Shown one piece after another: positions 44,821 through 55,144 of a stretch of DNA of 64,000 nucleotides; position 1 is the stretch's first letter, and the number at the start of each line of letters is the position of its first letter. The stretch is from an uncultured Clostridia bacterium (GTDB lineage: Bacteria > Bacillota > Clostridia > TANB77 > CAG-508). The position numbers and the translations under genes are program-made. The stretch spans positions 1 to 64,000 of the forward strand of contig CAPIEU010000003.1 of the NCBI GenBank assembly GCA_948630815.1. The letters run 5' to 3'. Under the pieces are notes generated by a model. The model worked only from the letters and a program-made list of their open reading frames with translations. It was not told the DNA's origin and did no database searches.

Positions 44821-45378
44821 TTAAAACTTATTTACTGTAAAAACAATAGCACCACTTGCTCTTGCTGCCTCTATTCCTACTGGCGAATCTTCAAATATAA
44901 GAGTATTTCTTGCTTCTACGTTAAAGTATTTCATTGCCTTTATAAAACCCTCTGGATCTGGTTTCAATTTAGTAGTATCTTCTTTAGTGATTATTAAATC
45001 AAACAGTTGCATTTTTTCAAAATATTTAAGTATCTGGATAGTATTTTTCTTGCTTGCGGTTGTAACTAAAACAATTATATATTCGTTTTTTACATTTTCT
45101 ATAATTGTAAATAGATGTTCGTTAATTTTTGATTTATTTAAATTGAGTTCATAAAGTTCTATTTTTTTATTATGAATTTTTTCAATCAATTCTTTATCAC
45201 TAATAAAGTTTGGTAAAAACTCTTTATATGATCTTCCATTCCACTCCTTAAAATCTTCATAGTCAAACTTTATATCTAAGCCACAACTTTGTATTGCCAT
45301 TTTATAAGAGTAATAATTTACAAGATTTGTATCAAAAAGAGTACCGTCCAAATCAAATATTGCTAATTTTTTATTCAT
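44821..45378 (-). CDS. HAD hydrolase, beta-phosphoglucomutase-like
   Basis: A 185-residue HAD enzyme with AIFDLDGTLFDTN (catalytic Asp pair), VLVTTASKKNT, the lysine in KLKPDPEGF and FEDSPVGIEAARASGA. It could act as a sugar-phosphate phosphatase or mutase. I start it at 45378, where GGAG precedes the ATG. It is 22 bases downstream of the kinase gene and, with the nucleotidyltransferase upstream, looks like part of a module making an activated phosphorylated building block. Confidence 0.88.
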   Translation of the reverse strand: MNKKLAIFDLDGTLFDTNLVNYYSYKMAIQSCGLDIKFDYEDFKEWNGRSYKEFLPNFISDKELIEKIHNKKIELYELNLNKSKINEHLFTIIENVKNEYIIVLVTTASKKNTIQILKYFEKMQLFDLIITKEDTTKLKPDPEGFIKAMKYFNVEARNTLIFEDSPVGIEAARASGAIVFTVNKF

Positions 45379-45400
45379 TCTTACTTCTCCATATTTTTTA

Positions 45401-47309
45401 TCATTCTTCATATTTTCCTATAATATCATTTAATATAATTATTAAGCCACAATAAAATAGAACAGCCATTCTATCATCTTTTTTTATTTTATATGGCAAT
45501 AATCTAAGCCAATGCACAATTTCGTGAAAATATATACTTTTAGTTTGTTCTTTTGTAAATTTATTATCTAAATATTCGCTATATTTAGCATATATATTTT
45601 TGTAAGATAGCGATTGAGTATTTAAATAGTTTATTATATTGTTAGTTATATCTATATCCTTTATGTTCATTAAAAATTCGTAACAGCCATGTAAACTTTG
45701 TAGCAATTTTGCATAATCTAAGTTTGCTGAATCGTGTATATTTCCAGTATTAGGATCTATCAAATAATATTTACTATTAGGCATACAAATTATATTTTCA
45801 ATTGTTAAATCCCCATGTATATCTGAATATGTATCATTTTTAAATACTCCATATAAATATTCATATGTTAAATATTTTTTAAAGTGTTGTATATTTTTAT
45901 ATTCTTTTCCATTAATAATAAGAGTATCATATTTTAATAATTCTCTAATGCATTTTGATTTTTCTATTATTTTCAAATTCCCGTATTACTTTAGTTTCAA
46001 TATATCTATCTAATAGTTCTTTTGAAGCAGATTTAACATTAGTAGTATACAATTTTTTTGATAAATCTTCCAAAACACTTTCTAATATCTTCCAGCTTTC
46101 ATTAATTGGTTTAGAATGAATATAGTTAAAATATGTAATTGCTTCTGGTATATATTCCATATCGTAATAACAAGCATCGTCTTCATATAAATATTTAATA
46201 ATATTGGTTAAAGGCAAGAGGTTTCTATGATTATTAATCCATAAAATTTGTTCATATAATTTCTTTGCATCCTCACCAATTGAATATTTTCTAAAAATAT
46301 TATTACCTTTATATTGACATAACATAGTAGTAGCATTACTACCAGCTGAAAAATCTTTAAGAATTATTACATCCCTATTTATTTTTATGTAATTTCTAAA
46401 ATATTCTTTTTTTTCACCAGAAAAATATGTTTCTAAAAAAGTTAACCTATCCTTTGGATTAATATGTGGTAGCAGCTCTATAACATTTTCTACCTCTTTA
46501 GTTGTTACTTCTCTGCTTTTTAATTTAGATATTACAAATGCTACAATAAGTAATATTACAATTGGTAATATTATATAAATTAGAGTTATTATTGTATAAC
46601 TGCTTATATAACTTTGTATCGCTGTATATGTTGTAAGGTCTAAATTATTTTTTGAAAAGAACGACATAAATACATCTAATGTACTTACATTGTTTCCTGT
46701 TTTATTAATAGAAAATGCATACAAAGCATATGATAACAAATAAAATCCCCACATTAAAATGGTTGAAACCATTACTTTAATCTTATTAGAATTATGTAAC
46801 AAATCTTTTAAGCTTTGTATAAAAGACCACGTAAGCTTTAAAAGACTTAGTTCTATTTTTTCATTAAAAATTCCTGCTATTTTTTTAATAGCCATTTTAA
46901 TATATTTATTATATCTTAAAGATATTGTAAGAGATATTATTAATAGTATAGCAAATATTATATAAAAGGTCATTGAATCTCTTAACACTTGAGTATTATA
47001 TCCTATTAGATAAAATACAATAAATAAAATAGCAACTACTATAACATCCATTATTCTATCTAAAATTATAGTTGCAAACGAAAATGAAATACCATTTTTC
47101 ATTTTCTTACCAGATAATATGGCTCTTACAATATCTCCTATTCTATATGGTAATATATAGTTTATAAGATATCCAATTGATAAAGCATCAATTAAATTTT
47201 CATCATTTGTTTTTTCATATGTTTCTATTAATTGTTTCCATCTATATACTTTAAACAAATGTCCTAATACTATTGATATAATCGATAAAAAAAGTAGTAA
47301 ACCTACCAT
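45401..47309 (-). CDS. Membrane flippase-like domain fused to kinase domain, +1 frameshift at CGG
   Basis: The N-terminal half is a flippase-like membrane region related to the MprF/AglD family: about eight helices including YRWKQLI and GYLINYILPYRIGDIVRAI. The C-terminal half is an aminoglycoside-phosphotransferase-like kinase. Its N-lobe lies before codon 443, while its catalytic SDIHGDLTIENI and metal-binding YLIDPNTG lie after it, in another frame. Frame 1 meets CGG (45981-45983) and stops 11 codons later; skipping the C gives ATA-GGG-AAT-TTG, continuing NLKIIEKSKCIRELL. The joined protein is 635 residues. As two separate genes the kinase would lack either its N-lobe or its catalytic loop, so I treat it as one. 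The start abuts the nucleotidyltransferase stop. Confidence 0.82.
45980..45983 (-). other. Putative +1 recoding site CGGG in the flippase-kinase gene
   Basis: The context is AAA GTA ATA C GGG AAT TTG on the minus strand. CGG is zero-frame codon 443. The downstream frame holds the kinase catalytic loop with no good ribosome binding site of its own near 45976. Confidence 0.55.
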
Positions 47310-48058
47310 TACTCTAGCTCCTTAAAAAAAGTAGAATTTTTTGCAATTTCATATTCCGCTGGTGTACCATACGGAATATGTTTGTCCACTTCAAATGTTA
47401 TTATTTTCTTTCCTTGCTCTAACATTACATTATAAAGACCACTTACAAATAGTTCGCTATAGTTACAGTTTTTTATGTAAGTATCTAAAGTATTTTTAAA
47501 AGTTTCTGTATTTTTAAAATAATAAGCTCCACATATTGCTTGATTACTAACAACCACTTTTTCAACTGTTTTTATTACATTTCCATTTTCATCAAATTGT
47601 ACATAGCTGAATTTATGTGAATCTGAGTTAAAAGTTAATAATGCTGCATCACAAGCATCAAAATTTCCTTTATTACAATAATCATTTAATTTGCTACACT
47701 TAAACATTTGATCACAATCATTAAAAATTATTGGTAATTCATCATTTATATCCTTTATACCTTCTTTGCAAGTTAAAACTGGTCCTTCTTTAAACATTTC
47801 TGGTATAACGACAAGTTTTGCATTAGGAAAATATTCTTTTATCGCTTTATCTATTTCAAATTCTTCAATATGTTGTTTTAATACCACAAATGTAATATCT
47901 ACTAAATCTATAAATTTACTTATAGATTTAGTAGCCCAATAAAAAAATGGTTTATCATTAATTTTTATTAATGGCTTTGGTAAGTTAAATCCTTCTTTTG
48001 CAAATCTAGAACCTGCTCCTCCCATTGGCATAATTAAATGAACTTTCTTCTTTTCCAT
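47309..48058 (-). CDS. NTP-transferase-family nucleotidyltransferase
   Basis: A 249-residue GT-A-fold enzyme. It starts HLIMPMGGAGSRFAKEGFN followed by LPKPLIKI, the sugar-1-phosphate nucleotidyltransferase nucleotide loop with the catalytic Lys, and has a metal-binding FNDCDQMF. It would activate a sugar or alcohol phosphate. The next gene is the flippase-kinase and then a HAD hydrolase, so a kinase/nucleotidyltransferase/phosphatase module is likely. It differs from the nucleotidyltransferase in the first locus. Confidence 0.88.
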   Translation of the reverse strand: MEKKKVHLIMPMGGAGSRFAKEGFNLPKPLIKINDKPFFYWATKSISKFIDLVDITFVVLKQHIEEFEIDKAIKEYFPNAKLVVIPEMFKEGPVLTCKEGIKDINDELPIIFNDCDQMFKCSKLNDYCNKGNFDACDAALLTFNSDSHKFSYVQFDENGNVIKTVEKVVVSNQAICGAYYFKNTETFKNTLDTYIKNCNYSELFVSGLYNVMLEQGKKIITFEVDKHIPYGTPAEYEIAKNSTFFKELE

Positions 48059-48084
48059 ATTATTATTTTCCTCTCTATAGTTTA

Positions 48085-48879
48085 CTAGTTTTCATATACT
48101 AGTTGATGTGTATATTCTTCATATATTTTATCTCTATGTTCACTTTGTAAATATTTTTTTCTTTGGAAGAAATATTTTAATACTAGTTTTAATGTATTTA
48201 TTGCTTGGCTAAACATTTTTACATTAGATACTTGATCCTCTTCTCTCCAAGAAATAGGAAAAAATTTGATATTTTGTTTATATGCCTTTGCTGCAAGCAG
48301 CATATAGCAATTAAAAGTAAGGTTGTCCTTAAATTTAAAATAAAATTTACTCTCTAACATTTTTGTACTATATATATTTAATCCTGCACCTAAATCCGTT
48401 ATTTTTTTACAAAGCAAAGTAGAAAATACCATATTAAATACCATATTACCAAAAATTCTAAATTTTGAATAGCCGATCAATTTAGATTTAATAGAAAATC
48501 TTGCTCCTAACATACAATCATAGTTTTTATATTCTTTATTTTTTAATATTGTAACTAAATCTTCAATATTAGCTTGATCATCACCATGTAATACTATCAC
48601 ATAATCAAATTCATTTGTAGTAGCATAATCAAATGCAACCTTATGAGAGCCACCAAGTCCATAATTATAATCATTTCTTAATAAACTAACTTTTACATTA
48701 ACTTCATTATTGTTTAGATAATCTATCACTACTTGTTCTCCATTATCTGTACTTCTATTGTTTACGATTATTATTTGTGATATAAATCTAGCACTTTCTT
48801 TATTTAATTTATCAAGAACACGAGTTATTTGCTTTTCGCAATTATACATTGGTATAAAAAGTAATATTTTCTCTTCCAT
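48085..48879 (-). CDS. GT2 glycosyltransferase, DPM1-like
   Basis: A 264-residue family 2 glycosyltransferase with IPMYNCEKQI, VNNRSTDNGEQ and VLHGDDQANIEDLV as donor and metal motifs. The pattern resembles dolichol/polyprenyl-phosphate sugar synthases, without their C-terminal membrane helices. It may make a polyprenyl-phosphate sugar donor for the GT-C-like protein encoded downstream; that is an inference from context. Confidence 0.85.
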   Translation of the reverse strand: MEEKILLFIPMYNCEKQITRVLDKLNKESARFISQIIIVNNRSTDNGEQVVIDYLNNNEVNVKVSLLRNDYNYGLGGSHKVAFDYATTNEFDYVIVLHGDDQANIEDLVTILKNKEYKNYDCMLGARFSIKSKLIGYSKFRIFGNMVFNMVFSTLLCKKITDLGAGLNIYSTKMLESKFYFKFKDNLTFNCYMLLAAKAYKQNIKFFPISWREEDQVSNVKMFSQAINTLKLVLKYFFQRKKYLQSEHRDKIYEEYTHQLVYEN

Positions 48880-48954
48880 TAACTATATCCTCCATTTAAA
48901 ACTTCTACTTATACTATTTATAAATACAATAATTATTATACCCAAAAATTCTAA

Positions 48955-51222
48955 TTAACCTCTTCCTAAAAGATGTTTCACTGCTTGTATTATTCCAAGC
49001 TTTTGTAAAAGTTTAATAAACCCTCTCCATAATGGTATAGTCCATAATCTTTCTTTTACAATAGACCTTTTTGTATGTGATGCATCTGGATAAAAGGTTC
49101 TATTATATTCATCACATAGCCAAAAATATTCCTTTTCGTTTGCCATAAAACTTAAATTTATTAATTCTTTTGTTATTTCAATATTATTTTTTAGTCTTTC
49201 CCCATTTTGTATTTTTTCTTCATTTGGTGATTTTGCCATATTTTCAAATATATTAGACATTTTATGTATCATATGATTAATTGTAAATCCCTCTAGTATC
49301 TTTTTCCTACAATTTGATTTATAAAAATCTAAATTTCCTAATACTTTGTTAATAGCTTGAACATAGTTTTGTACTTCTTCTGGTTTATATTTAAAATTCT
49401 TTATTTCAGTTTCTTTTTGTAAGCAAGGCACAATTACCCCTACGTCATTAGAAATTAATTCTTTTTGTCCTCCAACATCACTTGATATAACAGGTATTCC
49501 CATAGCAAGTGATTCATATGACGTAAGTGCTACCCCTTCTTTAATAGAACAATTTAGAGTTAAATCGCTTATAGCATAAATGTTTTTTGTTTTAGTAATA
49601 TTTCCTAAAAACATTATATTGTCCATTAATTGTAATTTCTTAGCCTCTGCCTTTATACTAGAAAACATATTACCATCACCAACAACTAAAACCAGAAAAT
49701 CATTTCTTTCTTGTTTTAACTTTTTTACTATTTGCATTAGCAGATGTGGTCTTTTTTGGTCTGCAATTCTACAAATATAACTTATAATATATCTTTTATT
49801 TTGGTTAATGTTATACTCTTTCAAAAGTTCTTCTTTATTATAATTTTTAGGATTAAACTCTTTTTCATCTACTCCAATATAAACAGTTTCTACGTCTTTT
49901 TTATTTCTTTTAAAATGATCTATTAATATATTCTCACTATTCTTATTACATAATAATGTTTTGTCTATAACAGATTCTACCATACTAGAGTCTCTAGAAT
50001 ATCCTCCATTTCTATTGTACCATTCCTCCATATGAATATAATCCACAATCGGAATTTTAGGATATTTCGCTTTTATATATGGAAGCATTGAATATCCAAA
50101 CTTACAATTTGTATTGAAGATTAAATTGATATTATTTTTATTTATAATATAATTAATAAAGCTTGTCCAATACTTTTTATCCAAGAAAGTAGTTAAATCA
50201 TATACAGTAGCATTCTTTTCAAATTCTTGCCTATAAGTATTTATTGTTGGTTCTGTTGTAATAATTGTAATATCAAATTTTTCTTTATCAAGACCTGTTA
50301 ATAAATCTAAATTAAATTTATCTGCTCCACCTGTAACCATCCAAGGAATCATCATTAATATATTTATTTTTTTATTTGAAGTGTAGGTTACCTCTTTAAT
50401 ATTTTCTACATTTTCTACAATTCCATCCCAATTATAATCTTGTTTTGGATATTGTATTGCTTCAACCCTTTTAGTTATAGTTTCTGCTGTGTTTCTAATT
50501 ATTTCTAGTGCTCTTTCTTTATTTTCTCTTGATTTTGCAAGTTCACCCTGTTCTTTTCTTCTATACCAAATTCCATAATAGTTCATATGAACAGGAAAAT
50601 TCCCTTTCGCAATTTGTTTTAGCCAAAAATTCCAATCTTCATTTACTGCCTTTTCTCTTAATTCATATCCATTTACTTGGAAAAATGCTTCTTTTCTTAT
50701 TATACATGCCTCAACTAAATTGTTTTCTTTTTTTAACTTTTCAGAATCAAACCATGTATTCCAAGTATATTCTATACTATCAAATCCGATTGAATCTGAA
50801 TATGCCCATGATGCTTTTTTATTCGTCTCTAAGGTCCAATATCCACATTCTATAAAGGTTTTATCTAATAAGTCATCTGAATCACAAAATACTAGATATT
50901 TTGTACTTTCATTTGCTTGTTTTGCTCCGTAATCTCTAGTTTGAGATAATCCTTCATTTTCCTTATGAAACACTTTTATTCTTTCATCTTTTTTTGCAAC
51001 TTCTTCAAGTTTAGCTAGACTTTCCTCATCTTTTGATCCATCATCTATAATTAATAATTCAAAAAGTGGAAATGTTTGATCTAGTATCGCATTTACTGAT
51101 TGCTCAATATAGTCTTTATCATTATAAAAAGGTATAATAACAGAAACTACTGGCTCTTTTCTTTCATATTCTTTTTTTTGTAGTACTTTACCTGGTTCTT
51201 GTGAATAGTCAAAATTTTTCAT
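48955..51222 (-). CDS. Two-domain GT2-GT4 glycosyltransferase
   Basis: A 755-residue enzyme with two catalytic domains. Residues about 25-270 are GT2: VSVIIPFYNDKDYIEQSV, LLIIDDGSKDEES and LVFCDSDDLLD. Residues about 290-650 are GT4: MIPWMVTGGADKFNLDLL, YICRIADQKRPHLL, VGDGNMF and SLAMGIPVISSDVGGQ. It would add two sugars to the polymer of the second locus. The start is at ATG 51222, with AAGGA 8 bases upstream. It follows the ABC exporter permease gene. Confidence 0.92.
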   Translation of the reverse strand: MKNFDYSQEPGKVLQKKEYERKEPVVSVIIPFYNDKDYIEQSVNAILDQTFPLFELLIIDDGSKDEESLAKLEEVAKKDERIKVFHKENEGLSQTRDYGAKQANESTKYLVFCDSDDLLDKTFIECGYWTLETNKKASWAYSDSIGFDSIEYTWNTWFDSEKLKKENNLVEACIIRKEAFFQVNGYELREKAVNEDWNFWLKQIAKGNFPVHMNYYGIWYRRKEQGELAKSRENKERALEIIRNTAETITKRVEAIQYPKQDYNWDGIVENVENIKEVTYTSNKKINILMMIPWMVTGGADKFNLDLLTGLDKEKFDITIITTEPTINTYRQEFEKNATVYDLTTFLDKKYWTSFINYIINKNNINLIFNTNCKFGYSMLPYIKAKYPKIPIVDYIHMEEWYNRNGGYSRDSSMVESVIDKTLLCNKNSENILIDHFKRNKKDVETVYIGVDEKEFNPKNYNKEELLKEYNINQNKRYIISYICRIADQKRPHLLMQIVKKLKQERNDFLVLVVGDGNMFSSIKAEAKKLQLMDNIMFLGNITKTKNIYAISDLTLNCSIKEGVALTSYESLAMGIPVISSDVGGQKELISNDVGVIVPCLQKETEIKNFKYKPEEVQNYVQAINKVLGNLDFYKSNCRKKILEGFTINHMIHKMSNIFENMAKSPNEEKIQNGERLKNNIEITKELINLSFMANEKEYFWLCDEYNRTFYPDASHTKRSIVKERLWTIPLWRGFIKLLQKLGIIQAVKHLLGRG

Positions 51223-51281
51223 TTTACACATCCTTTTTTAATTTATATTTCCCTTTTTACCTATTTTTGTTATAAATAACA

Positions 51282-52055
51282 TTACAATTCTTCTGCAAAT
51301 CCTTTTTGTAATTTGTTAAATATTATATATCCTATTACACATATAACAATCATTACAAGTGCTACTATTAATAAAGCCTTAACATCTGGTGCTACTTGGT
51401 TATAAAATATATCTCTATAAGCATTAATTACATATGTCATTGGATTTAAGTTTAATACCCATTTAAAGTTTTCAGGTATAGTATTTGCATTATAAACTAT
51501 TGGTGTTGCATAGAAAAGTAATTGTAATGCCACACTAATTAAATGCTGTAAATCTCTTACATATACTGTTATACTAGATACAATAAAAGATATTCCTAAT
51601 ATCAGTATATATTGAACTATAAATATTATTGGATAATATAGCATAAATCTAGTAATTCCAACACCATATACTAATACAAATGCAATAATAATCAATGTAG
51701 ATATTAAAAAGTTTATTGCTTCACTAGTTACAATTGATATTGGTAATATTTCTCGTGGAAAATAGACCTTTTTAATTATATTTCCATTCTCTATCATTGT
51801 AAATGCTGCTCTTGTCATCGCTGTTGAAAAGAATGTCCATGGAATTAATCCGCAACATAGGAATATAACATAGTTTTTCTCATTATTCTTTAATATTAAA
51901 GGAAATACTATTGCATATACAAGTATTTGTAGTAATGGATTTAAAAATGACCATAACACACCTAAAAATGAATTTTTATATTTCCCTCTTATTTCTTTTT
52001 TTACACTTGTTTTTAATAATTCTCTATAATCATATAAATTTTTAAATATTTTCAT
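51282..52055 (-). CDS. ABC-type polysaccharide export permease (Wzm/TagG-like)
   Basis: A 257-residue six-helix ABC-2 permease. It begins KEIRGKYKNSFLGVLWSFLNP, the family hallmark, and has RAAFTMIENGNIIKKVYFPRE. Together with the ATPase encoded upstream it exports a complete lipid-linked glycan. A 175-base gap containing a family B repeat separates it from the ATPase gene, where a closer spacing is usual. Confidence 0.93.
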   Translation of the reverse strand: MKIFKNLYDYRELLKTSVKKEIRGKYKNSFLGVLWSFLNPLLQILVYAIVFPLILKNNEKNYVIFLCCGLIPWTFFSTAMTRAAFTMIENGNIIKKVYFPREILPISIVTSEAINFLISTLIIIAFVLVYGVGITRFMLYYPIIFIVQYILILGISFIVSSITVYVRDLQHLISVALQLLFYATPIVYNANTIPENFKWVLNLNPMTYVINAYRDIFYNQVAPDVKALLIVALVMIVICVIGYIIFNKLQKGFAEEL

Positions 52056-52096
52056 TTTATTCTCCTAATTTCTATTACTATTTATAGTTTACTTCT

Positions 52097-52190
52097 TATA
52101 ATCCGCATCATCTTGCTAAACAAAAGAACATTTTGTTTTTCTTGCAAAGTCTCGAAAAACAAAAAGTGTTCTCGTTTATGTGAAGCTACT
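52097..52190 (+). repeat. Dispersed hairpin repeat, family B copy 2
   Basis: Located between the exporter permease and ATPase genes. It shows the CTTGCT end, the complementary stretches ATTTTGTTTTTC and GAAAAACAAAAAGTG, and the CTCGTTTATGTG end of the family. Confidence 0.7.
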
Positions 52191-52230
52191 ACAGTACACT
52201 TAAATAGCTGTGAGTAGTAAATAACCATTG

Positions 52231-52971
52231 CTACGTAGTAACCTTTATATATTCATTTACTACTTCTTCTGTATTTCCATCCATTCTAATTTTACCCTCA
52301 TATAACCATACTGCTCTGTCACATAAGTTCTTTACAGATTCCATACTATGTGTTACAAATACCATGGTTTTTCCTTGCTCCTTTAGTTCTTTCATTTTAT
52401 TAAAACATTTTTCCTGGAAATGTTGATCTCCTACTGATAATATTTCATCTATTAAAAGAATATCTGCATTTACATTTATTGCAACTGAAAACGCAAGTCT
52501 CATATACATACCAGATGAATATGTTCTAACAGGATTATCTATATAACTTCCTAATTCTGAAAATTCTATTATATTATCTAGTCTTTCATCTATTTCTTTT
52601 TTAGTAAGTCCAAATATTGAAGCATTAAAATATATGTTTTCTCTACCTGAAAAATCTGGATGAAATCCTGCTCCTAATTCTAGTAATGATGTTAGCTTTC
52701 CATTTGTAATAATTTTTCCTTTGTTTGGATATATAATTTTTGTCATTAATTTAAGTAAAGTTGATTTTCCGCTTCCATTTACCCCAATTAATGCAACCGC
52801 TTCCCCTTGTTTTATTTGTAAATTTATTCCTTTTAATACTTGTCTTTTTTCTTTTTTATTTCTTTTAAAGAACATTAGCTTTTCCTTTATAGTATTAGCC
52901 TTGTCCATATATACATTAAATGTTTTATATACATCTTCAACAATTATTGTATCTTTGCTATTTTCCTGCAT
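52231..52971 (-). CDS. ABC-type polysaccharide export ATPase (Wzt/TagH-like)
   Basis: A 246-residue ATPase with Walker A IGVNGSGKSTLLKLM, signature TYSSGMYMRLAFSV, Walker B ILLIDEILSVGD and H-loop THSME. It lacks the C-terminal glycan-recognition domain of long Wzt proteins, so chain-length sensing must be elsewhere. The ATG at 52971 is preceded by AGGAGG. A TATAAT occurs about 40 bases upstream of the start. Confidence 0.94.
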   Translation of the reverse strand: MQENSKDTIIVEDVYKTFNVYMDKANTIKEKLMFFKRNKKEKRQVLKGINLQIKQGEAVALIGVNGSGKSTLLKLMTKIIYPNKGKIITNGKLTSLLELGAGFHPDFSGRENIYFNASIFGLTKKEIDERLDNIIEFSELGSYIDNPVRTYSSGMYMRLAFSVAINVNADILLIDEILSVGDQHFQEKCFNKMKELKEQGKTMVFVTHSMESVKNLCDRAVWLYEGKIRMDGNTEEVVNEYIKVTT

Positions 52972-53093
52972 TTTTATCCTCCTAATCAAAATCAAGTCAC
53001 ATTATATCATATTAATAAAAATTTGAAAACTAAAATCATAATTTCTTTTAGATTTAAGGTTAATGTTCAATCTTTAACCAGCAACCTCATTTA

Positions 53094-53975
53094 TTAAAAT
53101 TTTTTCTTGGTAATAATCATTCCTGGACCATACATAATAACAAATAAAACTTTGTTAAATAAACTTTTTATATTATTTATGCTTTCTTTAAAACTTCTTT
53201 TCGTTAAATATGAAAATAAAATATAATGCTTTAGTATATATATTCTATTTTTTAAGTATATCCCACTAAAATCCATATCAAACATTTCCTTAAAATACTC
53301 ATAATACCCATATGGATATTTTTTAAACATTTCTATAATATTGTTTGAATATCCTTCTTGTTGATATTCACATATCATAATTGGTTCATTAAAGCACTTC
53401 ATTTTATATTTTAAATCCATTTTATGATACATTCTTGCTTCTGTAATAAACTTTTCATCTTTTTCTAATTCGTAATTATACTGTTTTCTTATGTTAGCAT
53501 TATATACTAATGCCTTTTCACCATTTTCTCCTTGTTTAAAATATAAATCCCACATAGTAGTTTCTTTTTCTTTAAACAAATTACCTATGTTACATTCATT
53601 GTGATCATATTTTAAGTAGCAAAGTGCATATGTATTTTCACCTAATTCATTACAAGTATTTTTTATTGTCAAAAACGCATTTTGTTTAAAATAATCATCT
53701 GAATCGCATTCTATAATTAATTCTCCTGTTGCATATGGTACTAGATTATTTATAGCTTCCATCTTCCCTTTATTTTCTTGACTATAATATTGAATATCAA
53801 ATTTGTTTTCATTAATATATTTTTCTATTAATTTTTCAGTACCATCAGTAGAACCATCATCCATAATAAGCCATTCTACTTCAAACCCATAATTTAGATT
53901 TTTTAGTATGCTATTATATAATCTCTCTAATAGTTTTTGTCTGTTGTATGTTGGTGTTAAGATTGATATCTTCAT
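53094..53975 (-). CDS. GT2 glycosyltransferase
   Basis: A 293-residue GT2 enzyme with ISILTPTYNRQKLLERLYNS, WLIMDDGSTDGTE and LIIECDSDDYFK, typical inverting family 2 motifs. Specificity is unknown. It lies between a GT4 gene and the exporter ATPase gene, about 100 bases upstream of the latter, and belongs to the second polysaccharide locus. Confidence 0.9.
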   Translation of the reverse strand: MKISILTPTYNRQKLLERLYNSILKNLNYGFEVEWLIMDDGSTDGTEKLIEKYINENKFDIQYYSQENKGKMEAINNLVPYATGELIIECDSDDYFKQNAFLTIKNTCNELGENTYALCYLKYDHNECNIGNLFKEKETTMWDLYFKQGENGEKALVYNANIRKQYNYELEKDEKFITEARMYHKMDLKYKMKCFNEPIMICEYQQEGYSNNIIEMFKKYPYGYYEYFKEMFDMDFSGIYLKNRIYILKHYILFSYLTKRSFKESINNIKSLFNKVLFVIMYGPGMIITKKKF

Positions 53976-54021
53976 ATTTTACTCCTTCTTTTGGTCATTT
54001 TAGTGATAAACTATACTCTTC

Positions 54022-55128
54022 CTACAATAACCTCTTTATTTCATCTAATATCTCCATATTATCATAAACATTACCATTGTTACTTACTTCATATTTAACT
54101 TTCCCCTCTATAATATCTTTTAAACCATTATATATTGCTTCTTCATTATTATCTACAATAATACTATTTTTGTAATTTTGTACTGCCTCTCTTGCTGCTG
54201 TATTAGTTATTATAATAAACTTATCCAAAATTTTTGCTTCTTCTAATACCATTCCATACCCCTCATACATTGATAACAAACAGAATATATCTGCATTTTT
54301 TATGTATGGATATGGATTATCTCTTTTTCCTAATAACTTAAAACTATCTTGAACATTATTATATTTTACAATTTGTTCTAAAACTTCACTCTCTGGTCCA
54401 TCTCCTACAATATAAATATTATGAATAAATCCATTTTTAAGTAAATCTATATGTATTTTAAGCAACCTATCTATTGCCTTTTGCTTAGTTAATCTTGCAA
54501 CTGTTACAAAATTAATTTTATCTTTTTCAAAACTAGTATCTATATTTAAAGTTGATTTTTCTTTTACGTTTTCTGCATCTATATAGTTATATATTAATTT
54601 AAGTTTTTCTTTATTTATACTTTGATATAAGTCTATAAATTTTTCTAAATTATCTTTACTTACAAATACAATTTTATCATATTTACTATATATCTTTCTA
54701 TCATATCTTTTCTTTATTATAGCTTTTATACTATTTCCAAAAACCTTTGAAATATCATTGTGTACCCAAGCTATCTTTTTTGTTTTAGTATTTTTATTTG
54801 CAAATAGTCTTGTTATTGGTCCTTCTAAAAATGCTATTTCTGTATCATAATTTCCTTGTTTTACTTTACTTTGATATATGCTTTTTCCTCTAAATAACAA
54901 ATTTAGCGAAACTTGTATTTTTTCTAGTTTTGTCATTTCTTTATATTGCTTTTTATATAAACTATCTATTTTAATATTATTAGATACTATTTTTTCAAAT
55001 TCTCCATTAGGATATAGTGTAAATATAGTAATATCGTAGTTAGCTTGTAAGTTATTTACTATATCAACTAATACTCTTTCTGCTCCTCCTAATGTTAAAC
55101 TTGTTATTCCAAATAATATCTTTTTCAA
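54022..55128 (-). CDS. GT4 glycosyltransferase
   Basis: A 368-residue GT-B enzyme. It begins KKILFGITSLTLGGAERVLV with the acceptor glycine loop, and the donor half has VARLTKQKAIDRLL, VGDGPE and SMYEGYGMVLEEAKI. The N-terminus offers a useful comparison with the frameshifted GT4 at 58670-59753, whose glycine loop is the site of the CGG break; here that loop is encoded normally. It follows the ligase-like gene by 16 bases. Confidence 0.9.
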   Translation of the reverse strand: MKKILFGITSLTLGGAERVLVDIVNNLQANYDITIFTLYPNGEFEKIVSNNIKIDSLYKKQYKEMTKLEKIQVSLNLLFRGKSIYQSKVKQGNYDTEIAFLEGPITRLFANKNTKTKKIAWVHNDISKVFGNSIKAIIKKRYDRKIYSKYDKIVFVSKDNLEKFIDLYQSINKEKLKLIYNYIDAENVKEKSTLNIDTSFEKDKINFVTVARLTKQKAIDRLLKIHIDLLKNGFIHNIYIVGDGPESEVLEQIVKYNNVQDSFKLLGKRDNPYPYIKNADIFCLLSMYEGYGMVLEEAKILDKFIIITNTAAREAVQNYKNSIIVDNNEEAIYNGLKDIIEGKVKYEVSNNGNVYDNMEILDEIKRLL

Positions 55129-55144
55129 TATCTTACCTCCTATT

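Noticed and set aside
45401..45976. A separate 191-residue phosphotransferase gene
   Set aside because: It begins inside the preceding gene, has no good ribosome binding site, and lacks a kinase N-lobe, which is present in the other frame just upstream. One gene with a +1 shift explains both.
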